The notes beneath the pieces were generated by a model. It did no database searches and was not told the DNA's origin. It saw nothing but the letters and a program-made list of their open reading frames with translations. From Ilumatobacter nonamiensis YM16-303 (GTDB taxonomy: Bacteria > Actinomycetota > Acidimicrobiia > Acidimicrobiales > Ilumatobacteraceae), in NCBI RefSeq assembly GCF_000350145.1, contig NZ_BAOL01000130.1, forward strand, positions 1 to 35,404: 35,404 nt of DNA, written 5' to 3'. Of this stretch, positions 7,573 through 16,598 are shown piece by piece (position 1 is the stretch's first letter; every line of letters starts with the position of its first letter). Made by a program: the position numbers and the translations under genes.

Positions 7573-9738
7573 GTGACGGGTGATGGAGCGGGCGAGAGTC
7601 GCTTCGACGTCGTGATGATGACGGACTGCCGATTTCCCGGCGGGAACTCATCGAGCGTGGTCGAGGAGATCACAGCGCAGGCACGCGCGGGGTACCGGAC
7701 CGGCCTCGTCCATGTCCCCTCACCGATCCTCGGGCGGCCCCGTCGGTTCAGTTCCAAGATCGTCGAGGCGATCGAGAGCGGAGCGGTCGAGTTGATCATG
7801 GGCGACGTGGAGGTCGAGTCGGCGCTGCTCCTCGCCCGGCATCCGACGATCTTCTCCGACACGGTGTCGACGTCCGCCCAACCGGTTCCTCGGATCCGTG
7901 CCGACAAGGTCGTGCTGGCCGTCAATCAGGTCCCGACTGACGACCGCGCTCCGCGGCCCTACTACGACGTCGCGGAGGTGTCCGCCCGGGTGAATGCGAT
8001 GTTCGCCCAGGAGGCAGTGTGGGCACCGATCGGCCCCCGCGTGCGCGACGCGCTCGAGTCGTCGGGCGATGTCATCTCGTTGAGCCAAACCGACTGGGTC
8101 AACATCATCGATGTCGACGCGTGGCAGGTCGAACGTGAGGCGTTCTGCTCGGACCGGCCCGTGCTCGGCCGCCACAGTCGCGGGCACTGGAGCAAGTGGC
8201 CGTCGACGGTCGCGGAGACGCTCGCGGCGTACCCCGACGATCCTCGATACCGCGTACGTGTCCTCGGGGGAGCCGAAGCGCCGATCGATGTGCTCGGATA
8301 CACGCCACGCAACTGGACGAGCGAGGCGTTCGACTCCGTCCCCCCTCGGGACTTCCTCGCGGGCGTCGACTTCTTCGTGTACTTCCACCACCCGGGACTC
8401 GTCGAGGCGTTCGGACGTGTGGCGTTGGAGGCGATGGCGTCAGGAGCGGTGTGCATCGTGCCGCCCTACATGCGCCGCATCTTCGGCGACGGATGCCGGT
8501 ACGGCACCCCGAGCGATGTGCGTACCATCGTCGACGACCTCTACGGCGACCCGCAGAAGTACTGGGCCCAGTCCGAGCTCGGTGCACGAATCGCCGCGCG
8601 TGACTTCAGTTACGACACCCACCGCCGCCGGGTCGAAGCGCTGATCGGCGAACCCTCGAACGGTGGGGCCCCTCGGACGGTCGCTGCCCGATCTTCGCCT
8701 CGGCAGCGGGTCGGCGAGAGCGAGCTCGTGTTCGATGCTCGTTTCCCCCGAGCCCGGGGAGCGCGCGTCTCGACGGCGGAGGAAGACGTCGTCTCGGCGG
8801 CGCTCGGTGCAGACCGGGTGTTGTCCGTGCTCCCGGCAGGCGGGATCGACATCGCGTCGGTCGGTGGCGCCGTCGAGCTTCTGCCGCGAGCGCTCGACGG
8901 ACTCCCCATCGACCAGCGACGCGCCTACCTGCGTCGTCGTCTGACGACGAGCGTGGAGGTGCACCGCCCGCGCCGAGTGATCCTGCTCACCGACGACGCT
9001 GCGTCCGCGAACGTGTTCGTCGCTGCACTCGACCCCGCCGATCGGTCGATCGTACGGGTCCCATTGTCCGTGAACGATCTCGAACCGTCGACGATCGCCG
9101 ACGACGATCACCCGGCGTGGCTCGGTGTCGAGACGAAACTCGTCAGCTTCGATGAGCAGGTCGGCGTCCGTCCGACACGGGCCATCCCTGAGACAACTTC
9201 GCTGGGAGCGGGGTTTCGTCGCGTCGTCAGCCGCGCCGAGTCGGCCGTCAAGCGACGCCAGTTCTCGTGGGTGCGATCGGTGCGTCAGGGTCAGGAACGC
9301 GCATCCGCTGCCGCCGCGCGAGCGCTCGATCGTGCCCGGCCCAGCGGTGGGGGAGCAACCGTGACGTGGCCGGACGGTGGGGTGAGAACTCACTCCACAC
9401 CGGCGACGCTGCCACTCAACCTGGTGGTCATCACCGATCCGGGACGAGCATCGAAACTGATCGAGTCGGTCGCGCGGCGACAGTTGGTCTCGGGTGCCTT
9501 CGAGGCGGTGATGCTCGTACCGGCCTCGACCGAGCCGATCGCCAGCCGCTACGGGTTCACCACCGAGACCATGCTCGAGCATGACGAATGGAAGCGGTTG
9601 CACGGACCGGGTTGGGCCGCCTACGTGCGTCGGCGCACCTCTGACTTCCGTCGCGAGTTCGCACCGTCGGCACTGCTCTGCGCGGTGGCCGACGACGACG
9701 GCGCCCTGGTCGCGATCGGCGATCCGTTCGACTCCTGA
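7573..9738 (+). CDS. GT4-like glycosyltransferase with long C-terminal region of unknown function
   Basis: A 721-residue protein. GTG 7573 is preceded by GGAG 7 bases upstream. The first 360 residues look like a GT-B-fold retaining glycosyltransferase: an N-terminal strand and glycine turn (MMTDCRFPGGN, 15-25) and near the C-terminal end of this part the acidic pair motif, E278 in VEAFGRVALEAM with E286 eight residues later, followed by ASGAVCIVPP. Residues about 370-721 form an additional region with alternating hydrophobic strands and Asp turns (VILLTDDAAS, LNLVVITDPGR) that I cannot assign; it may be a second, degenerate nucleotide-sugar-binding unit. It probably transfers a sugar from a nucleotide donor in the cytoplasm. 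The gene lies between the asparagine-synthetase-like gene and the PLP-enzyme pair, apparently in the same transcription unit. Confidence 0.75.
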   Translation: MTGDGAGESRFDVVMMTDCRFPGGNSSSVVEEITAQARAGYRTGLVHVPSPILGRPRRFSSKIVEAIESGAVELIMGDVEVESALLLARHPTIFSDTVSTSAQPVPRIRADKVVLAVNQVPTDDRAPRPYYDVAEVSARVNAMFAQEAVWAPIGPRVRDALESSGDVISLSQTDWVNIIDVDAWQVEREAFCSDRPVLGRHSRGHWSKWPSTVAETLAAYPDDPRYRVRVLGGAEAPIDVLGYTPRNWTSEAFDSVPPRDFLAGVDFFVYFHHPGLVEAFGRVALEAMASGAVCIVPPYMRRIFGDGCRYGTPSDVRTIVDDLYGDPQKYWAQSELGARIAARDFSYDTHRRRVEALIGEPSNGGAPRTVAARSSPRQRVGESELVFDARFPRARGARVSTAEEDVVSAALGADRVLSVLPAGGIDIASVGGAVELLPRALDGLPIDQRRAYLRRRLTTSVEVHRPRRVILLTDDAASANVFVAALDPADRSIVRVPLSVNDLEPSTIADDDHPAWLGVETKLVSFDEQVGVRPTRAIPETTSLGAGFRRVVSRAESAVKRRQFSWVRSVRQGQERASAAAARALDRARPSGGGATVTWPDGGVRTHSTPATLPLNLVVITDPGRASKLIESVARRQLVSGAFEAVMLVPASTEPIASRYGFTTETMLEHDEWKRLHGPGWAAYVRRRTSDFRREFAPSALLCAVADDDGALVAIGDPFDS

Positions 9739-9802
9739 GTACTCCGATCGATGTGGAACGGTCCGCACGCCGTACCTGCGCGGAACACCGTGTACGGGAC
9801 TA

Positions 9803-11407
9803 GTGTCGGCGCCTATCGACGCTCACGACATCACCCTCGATCTCGACACCGGTGCCCTGCTGACCGAGGGCGGTGACGGGCGACAGATCCTCGACGCGCG
9901 CACCGGACAGAACCGATACGGCTGTTCGTTCGTTCCGGACGCGGATCTCATCGCGTTCGGTTCCTGCACGGGTTCGACGGTCGGGGAACGAGGATTCCGT
10001 GCTGCTGAGGTGTTGCATCGTCGGTTGGCCGGCCTTCCCACCGACGAACGGCGCGCCGTGGTCCGCCGGGAGTTCTCACGCCTGCGCCATCATGTGGGAA
10101 CGGTTCTCACGTCCGGCACGGAGTCCGATGTCGACGTGATGATCACGCCGTCGGGTACCGATGCCGAGCTGATTCCCCTCGCCCTGTTCGCTGCGGGTGA
10201 CGACGCATCGATCGTCAACGTCGTGATGGGACCCGCCGAAGTCGGAAGTGGCACCACCAATGCCGCAGCAGGACAGGCGTTCGACGAGATCACTCCGAAC
10301 GGCGCATCTGCATTGGTCGGCGGTGACGTCGACGAGTCGCTGGCCGAGCGAACGACGGTCCGCGAGGTGCTCTTGCGTCACGCCGATGGGGCGATCCGTT
10401 CGGACTCCGACATCGACGCCGAAGTCGTGGACATCGTCGCCGCTGCGATCGGTGCCGGAAGTCGTGTGTTGCTTCACGTCGTCGCGCACAGCAAGACCGG
10501 CGTCCACGCACCGACGCTCGCCACCGCCACCGAGTTGGAGGAACGGTACGGAGACCGGATCGGTGTCGTCGTCGATGCGGCCCAGGGCCGGGTGAGCAGA
10601 CGCGGGCTGAACATCTCGTTGGCACGCGGCCACATGGTGATCCTCACAGGTTCGAAGTTCTTCGGTGGTCCGCCCTTCTCCGGCGCGGTTCTCGTGCCGG
10701 GGGCGATGTCTCCGTCGAAGCGCGGTCTCTCGGCGTTTCCGCCCGGTTTCGGGCGGTATTTCTCGTCGGCGATGCTGCCGGAGGCATGGTCGGGCCTCGC
10801 CTCGTCGCTCCCGGACGAGGAAAACCTCGGTCTGCTCCTGCGCTGGGAGGCGGCACGAGCAGAGATCGACGCGTACTACGACGTCGATCAGCAGAGCCGG
10901 CTGCGGGTGCTGCGTGCGTTCGAGTCGATGGTGCCATCGATCATGGCCGACTTTTCGAGCTTGGCGCTCGACGAGGTCGCCCCGCCGTTGCTCGAGGACG
11001 GTGTCCAGCGTCTGCTCGAATCGAAGATGACGGTGTTCCCCTTTGCGTTGAGCACCGACGGTTCCGCCCGCCTCGGCCGCGAGGAGTTGGTCGACGTTCA
11101 TCGTTGGATGTTCGAAGACCGCAGCGATGCCGCGATCGAGCTGGCCGACAGCGAGCGCGCATTGCTCGGGCGTCGCATTCATCTGGGACAGCCCGTCTCG
11201 GTGGGCGTCGACCGACGTGGTCCCGCCGTGCTGCGCATCGCGATCGGCGCACCGAAGATCGTCGATCTCGCGACCGACGTCCGCCTCGGGGCTTCGCTTG
11301 CCGATCGCCTCGACCGCCTCGCCGACGAGATCACCACGACGGGCCGGGCACTGCAGCTCTGCGCACAGCGATATGCCGAGCTCGCGCAGCCGAGTTCGAC
11401 CGACTGA
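9803..11407 (+). CDS. Fold-type I PLP-dependent enzyme (aminotransferase class V-like)
   Basis: A 534-residue protein. GTG 9803 is the first sensible in-frame start after the upstream stop; the frame itself is open further back into the glycosyltransferase gene, where it is only a shadow. The PLP signature is clear: VVVDAAQG (Asp258, which pairs with the pyridine nitrogen) and TGSKFFGGPPFSG with Lys285 as the probable Schiff-base lysine. An upstream SGTDAE (117-122) resembles the phosphate-binding turn. The order fits class V aminotransferases, cysteine desulfurases and relatives; transaminase, lyase and decarboxylase activities cannot be separated by eye. It is followed 7 bases later by the second PLP enzyme, so the two probably act one after the other to make a non-standard building block for the ligases downstream. 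Confidence 0.8.
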   Translation: MSAPIDAHDITLDLDTGALLTEGGDGRQILDARTGQNRYGCSFVPDADLIAFGSCTGSTVGERGFRAAEVLHRRLAGLPTDERRAVVRREFSRLRHHVGTVLTSGTESDVDVMITPSGTDAELIPLALFAAGDDASIVNVVMGPAEVGSGTTNAAAGQAFDEITPNGASALVGGDVDESLAERTTVREVLLRHADGAIRSDSDIDAEVVDIVAAAIGAGSRVLLHVVAHSKTGVHAPTLATATELEERYGDRIGVVVDAAQGRVSRRGLNISLARGHMVILTGSKFFGGPPFSGAVLVPGAMSPSKRGLSAFPPGFGRYFSSAMLPEAWSGLASSLPDEENLGLLLRWEAARAEIDAYYDVDQQSRLRVLRAFESMVPSIMADFSSLALDEVAPPLLEDGVQRLLESKMTVFPFALSTDGSARLGREELVDVHRWMFEDRSDAAIELADSERALLGRRIHLGQPVSVGVDRRGPAVLRIAIGAPKIVDLATDVRLGASLADRLDRLADEITTTGRALQLCAQRYAELAQPSSTD

Positions 11408-11414
11408 GCAGATC

Positions 11415-12743
11415 ATGGTGAACTGGAGTCGCGGTCCGGAGACCGCTGAGTGCGCCGCCGTCGTTCGTGCGGCGATCGAGCAGCGGCATCTGGATGAGGA
11501 CGTGCAGTCGGTGGTCTTCCACGACATGGATCTGTTGTCCCAGCGCTTCGACGCGCTGCGTTCGGCGTTCCCCGTGTCGACCCTGCATGCTGTCGCGATC
11601 AAGGCGAACCCGCTCGTCGAGGTTCTCAAGCACGTCGTCGGGCGTGGCGCCGGGCTCGAGGCGGCGTCGATCGAGGAGGTCGAGATCGCTCTCGCCGCAG
11701 GATGCGACCCGTCTCGGATCGTGTTCGATTCGCCTGCCAAGACAGCGGCTGAGATCTGTCGCGCGCTCGACCTGGGCGTGATGATCAACGCCGACAACGT
11801 CGCCGAACTTCGGCGTTTGGCCGACCTTCGTCGCGCTGACCACCGGTCGGTCATCGGGGTTCGAGTCAATCCGATGGTCGGGGTCGGACGGATCGCGACG
11901 ACGAGCGTTGCCGGCACCGATTCGAAGTTCGGGATTCCTCTCGATCGAGCGCGGGCCGAGCTTCCGGCCCTGCTCGAGGAGATGCCGTGGATCACCGCAC
12001 TGCATGTCCACGTGGGCTCACAAGGATGCAGCCTCGACCAACTTCTCGATTCGGCTGTTGCGATCGAGGCGCTACGCGTGCAGCTCAACGGTGGCCTCGG
12101 AACCGACCGGATCGACGTCGTCGACCTGGGTGGGGGCCTCCCGTCCGTCTACACGTCGACCGACGACGTCATCGCTCCCGATGAGTACGCCAACGCGTTG
12201 CGTCGGCTCGTGCCGTCGTGGTTCGACGGCACGGTGCGTCTCGTCACCGAGTTCGGCCGTGTCCTGCAGGCCCACTGTGGGTGGGCGGTGTCGCGGGTCG
12301 AGTACGTCAAGCGGATCGGCGACGCGCGTCTTGCGGTGGTCCACCTCGGTGCCGACCTCTTGCTTCGCGCGGTGTATCGCCCGGAGGACTGGAGCCACCG
12401 GTTGGCGTCGCTCGATGCGTCCGGCGAGGTGCCGACTGGTGATCCGATCCCGTGGACGGTGGGTGGTCCACTGTGTTTCGCCGGCGACATCATCGGGCGC
12501 GATGTCCCACTCGTCGATGTCCGAGCGGGATCGCTGGTGCTCATCCGGGACATCGGCGCCTACACGATGAGCATGTGGTCACGGCACTGCAGTCGGGGTC
12601 TCCCGCTCGTTCTCGGCCACGCTGCGACCAGCTCCGGCTCGGACCTGAGCGTGATCCGGCGAGCCGAGTCCCCCGGTGATGTCGCTGCGTTCTGGTCGGT
12701 CGACGGTGGACGTGGAGCCTCAGGGCCCGGAGAAGACCACTGA
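11415..12743 (+). CDS. Diaminopimelate/ornithine decarboxylase-like PLP enzyme (fold type III)
   Basis: A 442-residue protein of the LysA family. Conserved points are visible in order: AIKANP with the PLP lysine (Lys63), HVHVGSQ (197-203), the phosphate-binding DLGGGLPS (237-244), TEFGR (278-282, where the family usually has E-P-G-R), C-x-x-x-D in CFAGD (Cys354, Asp358) and GAYTMSM (381-387) carrying the active-site tyrosine. It should decarboxylate a basic or diamino acid, or act on a conjugated derivative as in siderophore and polyamine pathways. The substrate is not readable. Its stop TGA shares one base with the ATG of the first epimerase-ligase (TGATG), so translation is coupled and the product is plausibly a substrate of that enzyme (inference). 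Confidence 0.87.
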   Translation: MVNWSRGPETAECAAVVRAAIEQRHLDEDVQSVVFHDMDLLSQRFDALRSAFPVSTLHAVAIKANPLVEVLKHVVGRGAGLEAASIEEVEIALAAGCDPSRIVFDSPAKTAAEICRALDLGVMINADNVAELRRLADLRRADHRSVIGVRVNPMVGVGRIATTSVAGTDSKFGIPLDRARAELPALLEEMPWITALHVHVGSQGCSLDQLLDSAVAIEALRVQLNGGLGTDRIDVVDLGGGLPSVYTSTDDVIAPDEYANALRRLVPSWFDGTVRLVTEFGRVLQAHCGWAVSRVEYVKRIGDARLAVVHLGADLLLRAVYRPEDWSHRLASLDASGEVPTGDPIPWTVGGPLCFAGDIIGRDVPLVDVRAGSLVLIRDIGAYTMSMWSRHCSRGLPLVLGHAATSSGSDLSVIRRAESPGDVAAFWSVDGGRGASGPGEDH

Positions 12744-15382
12744 TGCAAGGGTGGACTCGGTGGAGAGCGTCGCGGGCCGCCCGCGCGGCGCGAAGCCCGA
12801 GTTCGCAGGTCACGATCGCCGAGGCGCGCGTCCTCGCGTACCGGATGCCACTGAGGAAGGCGTTCGGCACAGCGCGTGGACTGACCAGCCGGAGTCAGAA
12901 CTTCCTGGTCTGGTTCGTGATCCGTGACGAGGCCGGCAACGAATACGAGGGTGTCGGTGAGGGCCAACCGCGCTGGACATTGACCGGTGATTCTCTCGAC
13001 CAGTCGTGGAGCTTTCTCGTGGCTGCCGCGGAGACTGTGGTCGACGACGTACTCGACATCTCCGGTCGAACCGAGGCGGTGGCCTCGGTCCGCCGGACGA
13101 TGCATCGGCTGCACGAACTCGCAGAAGCTCATGCGTCGGCCGAACTCGGTACCCGACCCTTCCGGGGGACCCTGCTCGGCCTCGAGGTTGCACTCCTTGA
13201 TGCGGTTGCGCGCGCGCTCGGGATCCCCCTGCACGAGCTCCTCGGCACTCGACGTCCGACGGTGATCATCACCGCTGACACTCTGAGCACGACCTCGGCG
13301 GTCAACCTCGACGACGAACTGCTCCAGAAGCTCCGCAGCAGAGCGCAGAAATTCGGAGCGGCGCGCCTCAAGGGATTCGGTGATGTCGAGCGGGACGTGG
13401 AGTTGATGCGCACGATCGGTCAGCTGGTGCGGGAGGCCGGACCGGACAACCTGCTGTGGATCGACGAGAACGGTGAACTGGCCGATGACGAAGCAGTCGA
13501 GTTCACCGATCGACTCGTCGACCTCATCCGCGCGGGAGTTCTGCCGCGACGGGTGGTCGTCGAGCAACCGGTCAGTTCGACGTCGGAGCTGCTTCCCGTT
13601 CTCCAGCGTCGAGCCGACAACGCGCTGGACGGTGGCGGGGATCTTCGGATCATGGCGGACGAGCGCATCTGGGATATCGCCGACTTCGGTCCGGTCGTCG
13701 AAGACCATGGCTGTCGTGCGATCAACATCAAGATTCCGAAGGCCGGTGGGTTGCTGGCGGCGCTCGATCTTGCCGAGGCGGCGTCTGCGTCCGACGATGT
13801 GGAGGTCTACATCGGCGGAATGTTGGGCACGAGTGATGTCACCACGTGGACTCTGGTCCATTTGGGGATGGCGATGGCGAGGGTGGACTACATGACGGCG
13901 GTCCCTCCCGCCCAGGTCGAGGCGCGGATCGCGACACCGTTGGCGCGTTACGAGGAGAGGTCGAAGCAGCTTGCGCGACCGGTGGGGGCCGGGTTGGGGA
14001 CGATCGTGGATCGGGTTGCGTTGTTTCCGTATGTGACTCGTGAGCGGTCGTTTCCGTCGCCTCCGTCGCTGGTGTTGCGTGGTGTTCCCGCGAATGACTT
14101 CTCGGCCGAGGCCGATGTGCTGCGGCGCTTCGGTCGAGTGGAACTCGATAGTCATGTGCTCGAGCGGGAGGGGTTGATGCGCGGCCTGGGGTCGCATCGT
14201 CGCTCGCCGATCGATGTGGCGGTGAACGATCGGTCGGGGTTGGAGACGACCTTCAGTTGGTCGAAGTCGTCGATCACGTCTCGGTCGGCGGTGGCGATCA
14301 CGGGGGACAAGGAGTCGACCAGGACGTTCCTGTCGCTGGCGGGGGTACCCACGCCGGTTGGTCGGGTGTTCGCGGTGGGTGACGCGACTTCAGCGGCAGG
14401 GTTCGCGTCGGCGATCGGTTTTCCGGTGGTGGTGAAGCCGGTGGCGGGGACCGGTGGGGTGGGTGTGGTCACGAATCTGAGGAGTGGGGCCGAGGTTCGT
14501 GGTGCGTTCTCTGCGGCGACCGGATCGAAGGCGGCCGCGGACGGGCTGATCGTGGAGCGTCATGTCTCCGGTGGGTCGTTTCGTCTCTTTGTGATCGGTG
14601 GGGAAGTGGTGTCGGCGATCCGTTGGCGGGGCTCGGAGTTGATCGGCGATGGTCGGTCGTCGGTTGTCGAGCTTGCGGGAGTTCGCAACGAGTTCCGGCG
14701 TTCGAATCCGCATCTGATGAATCGGCTGATCAAGTTCGATGCAGTTGCTCGTGGGGTGCTCGATCGCCAGGGTTTGGGTCTTGACTCGGTTCCGGCTGCG
14801 GGACGATCCGTTCCGCTGACGATCCATCCGCAGGGCGGTGAGACCGAGGAGGTCGTCCACGAGTTGCATCCCTCGATTCGTGACACAGCGGTGCGCGCGG
14901 TCGAAGCGGTTCCGGGTTTGGCGTTCTCCGGCATCGACATGATCATCGAGGACCATCGTCGCCCGATTGATTCCCAGAGTTCGGCGGTGGTCGAGGTCAA
15001 CGGCCATCCGGCGCTGACGTCGGCCGAGTATCCGGTTCATGGACCGCGGCACGCGATCGTGGGACGGATCGTCGAGGAGACCGTCGCGCGTGGCGGACTC
15101 GACGCGGCTCCGCGCAGCGACGGCGACATCGCGATGTCGGTGACGGTGCGCGGCTTCTTCGTCGGGCAGCGCTACGAGCGGTGGTTCAGTGAACGCGCTT
15201 CCGAACTCGGGTTGGGTGTTCGGAATCTCCGCGTGCGAGATGGGCGTCTCCGTGCGACGGTCGAGGGGCTGTGCAGTCGGGTGGCGGTTCTGTCGTCGCT
15301 TGCGATCGTCGGACCGTCGGGGGCGACGCCGACGCGGGTGTCCACGCAGCCGCTTGCACGCTCGGCGGGTGGTGTGTCGTGA
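12743..15382 (+). CDS. A1: dipeptide-epimerase-like enolase domain + ATP-grasp ligase + acylphosphatase-like domain
   Basis: An 879-residue fusion. Residues 22-435 are a muconate-lactonizing/dipeptide-epimerase type enolase-superfamily domain with the cap motif MPLRKAFGTARG. All catalytic positions are present: RLK (Lys210), WIDEN (Asp241), VEQP (Glu274), MADE (Asp306) and NIKIPKAGG (Lys330). Residues 455-785 form a GshAB/cyanophycin-synthetase-type ATP-grasp with DKEST (522-526), VVVKP (Lys565), VERH (Glu605), GIDMI (Asp732) and VEVN (Glu751, Asn753). Residues 797-870 match the acylphosphatase fold (VRG...ELGL...RNL), but the position of the catalytic Arg is Glu in FVGQRYER. The expected role is to join amino acids through an acyl phosphate and epimerise the dipeptide. 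The ATG overlaps the decarboxylase stop by one base. From about 13,850 codons become G/T-rich. Confidence 0.86.
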   Translation: MQGWTRWRASRAARAARSPSSQVTIAEARVLAYRMPLRKAFGTARGLTSRSQNFLVWFVIRDEAGNEYEGVGEGQPRWTLTGDSLDQSWSFLVAAAETVVDDVLDISGRTEAVASVRRTMHRLHELAEAHASAELGTRPFRGTLLGLEVALLDAVARALGIPLHELLGTRRPTVIITADTLSTTSAVNLDDELLQKLRSRAQKFGAARLKGFGDVERDVELMRTIGQLVREAGPDNLLWIDENGELADDEAVEFTDRLVDLIRAGVLPRRVVVEQPVSSTSELLPVLQRRADNALDGGGDLRIMADERIWDIADFGPVVEDHGCRAINIKIPKAGGLLAALDLAEAASASDDVEVYIGGMLGTSDVTTWTLVHLGMAMARVDYMTAVPPAQVEARIATPLARYEERSKQLARPVGAGLGTIVDRVALFPYVTRERSFPSPPSLVLRGVPANDFSAEADVLRRFGRVELDSHVLEREGLMRGLGSHRRSPIDVAVNDRSGLETTFSWSKSSITSRSAVAITGDKESTRTFLSLAGVPTPVGRVFAVGDATSAAGFASAIGFPVVVKPVAGTGGVGVVTNLRSGAEVRGAFSAATGSKAAADGLIVERHVSGGSFRLFVIGGEVVSAIRWRGSELIGDGRSSVVELAGVRNEFRRSNPHLMNRLIKFDAVARGVLDRQGLGLDSVPAAGRSVPLTIHPQGGETEEVVHELHPSIRDTAVRAVEAVPGLAFSGIDMIIEDHRRPIDSQSSAVVEVNGHPALTSAEYPVHGPRHAIVGRIVEETVARGGLDAAPRSDGDIAMSVTVRGFFVGQRYERWFSERASELGLGVRNLRVRDGRLRATVEGLCSRVAVLSSLAIVGPSGATPTRVSTQPLARSAGGVS

Positions 15383-16392
15383 GCGCGTTGGACGATGCGG
15401 CCGTCGGGCGGGTTCGATCGGTATGGCCTGGTGCGGTCGGCCCGGTCGGCCGGACTGTCGATTCGATTCTCGTGCACGCAGAATTGGGTGCTCGTGGCGG
15501 GTCGGTGGTGCGTGTCTCGCGCGATGTCGTGGTCGCGTGTCCAGCGGACTCGGAGCCGTTGGCGTTTCAGGGTGCGACGCCGCCGACGACATCGGTGGCA
15601 GGTGACACGGTTTCACGATCGTTGGGGTTGACGTCCCAGACGTGGCGTGATCATGGAGTTGCGACGCCACGGGGTCGCGTTGTCAGGCGTTCGGCACGAC
15701 GAGCCGCCGACCGGTTTCTGCGTCTCACGGACGGCCGGATCGACGTCATCGATGACCGGCTCGGTCAACTGCGGCCACGCGTGCAGATCGAGGCGGTCGA
15801 TGCCGACGCGCTGGACCGGGTATGGGGGTCGTTTCCGGCGAGGAGCATCTATCTCCGGGAACACCACGACGGCAAGCATGTCCATTGCCTCGTGTTCGGT
15901 GGTCGGGCGGTATCGGTGGTGTCTGAGGACGTCGAGCAGTTCGCAGTGTCTGCACTTGGCGCGCTTCCCGCGATCGGGCTGGGATTGGTCGAGGTGCTGC
16001 TCCGGTCCGATGGTGAGGCGATGGCGCTCGCTGTGGATCCGACCCCGGTGATTCACGACGTCCCGCAGTGTGGTGACCTGGTCCGCTCCATCGTCGACGC
16101 AACGGTGGGCGCGGACGGTGCGCACGCGGGTGAGCAGCGCTGTTCCAGTTTCGAGGTCGAGTTGGCGGGAGTCGCGGACGTCGGTGGACTCGTCGACTCG
16201 CTGGTGACCGAGGGCAAGGATCGGTTCGGACTCGGTGTCACGGTCCTGGAGTCGGATCCGATCATGGGGTTCGTTCGTTTCGCGGTGAGCGGCGATTCGC
16301 TCTCCGTCGCGATCCTCGCCGCTGCAGCGACCCACGGGGCGCGGGGCGACGGCCAGCGAGCTGCCTCGGTGCGAACGATCGCGAACGGCTGA
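15379..16392 (+). CDS. P1: ATP-grasp-derived partner protein lacking the ligase core
   Basis: A 337-residue protein. GTG 15379 is inside a GTGA overlap with the stop of A1. Residues 26-110 align by eye with the pre-ATP-grasp part of A1: D-S-I-L-V near 28-32, RVSRDVVVA, then WRDHGVATPRGR, which matches the G-V-P-T-P-x-G-R segment of the ligases. The nucleotide lysine strand (VVVKP) and the metal-binding E-x-N are absent; YLREHHDG (158-165) and ALAVDPTPV (217-224) are relics of the VExHV and EVNxxPA segments. The C-terminal 80 residues (258-334) keep the acylphosphatase-like domain. It is therefore expected not to ligate and more likely to bind the upstream ligase or the growing product. Translational coupling to A1 suggests a fixed stoichiometry. 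Confidence 0.82.
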   Translation: MSALDDAAVGRVRSVWPGAVGPVGRTVDSILVHAELGARGGSVVRVSRDVVVACPADSEPLAFQGATPPTTSVAGDTVSRSLGLTSQTWRDHGVATPRGRVVRRSARRAADRFLRLTDGRIDVIDDRLGQLRPRVQIEAVDADALDRVWGSFPARSIYLREHHDGKHVHCLVFGGRAVSVVSEDVEQFAVSALGALPAIGLGLVEVLLRSDGEAMALAVDPTPVIHDVPQCGDLVRSIVDATVGADGAHAGEQRCSSFEVELAGVADVGGLVDSLVTEGKDRFGLGVTVLESDPIMGFVRFAVSGDSLSVAILAAAATHGARGDGQRAASVRTIANG

Positions 16393-16598
16393 TCCCGTCG
16401 CGTGAGTTCGGTCGTGGAGATGACGACGAGATTCGCGGTGTCGGCGCGTACCCTGCGTGGGCGTGGCCCGACGTTACAGTCTCAGAATTCGCTCGTACTC
16501 GGACCGTCGGTCATGACAGCGATGTCACCGAGTGGTGCCGTTGGCGTCTCGGGTTCTCGAGATCATGTCGTGTCCGATGAGCGAGAGGAGTTCGAGCG

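Noticed and set aside
10076-12088. 670-codon - strand frame opposite the two PLP enzyme genes
   Set aside because: It is a shadow of well-supported + strand genes carrying PLP motifs; no recognisable motif of its own.
12560-14197. 545-codon - strand frame opposite A1
   Set aside because: It lies antisense to the enolase domain, whose catalytic residues are all in the + frame.
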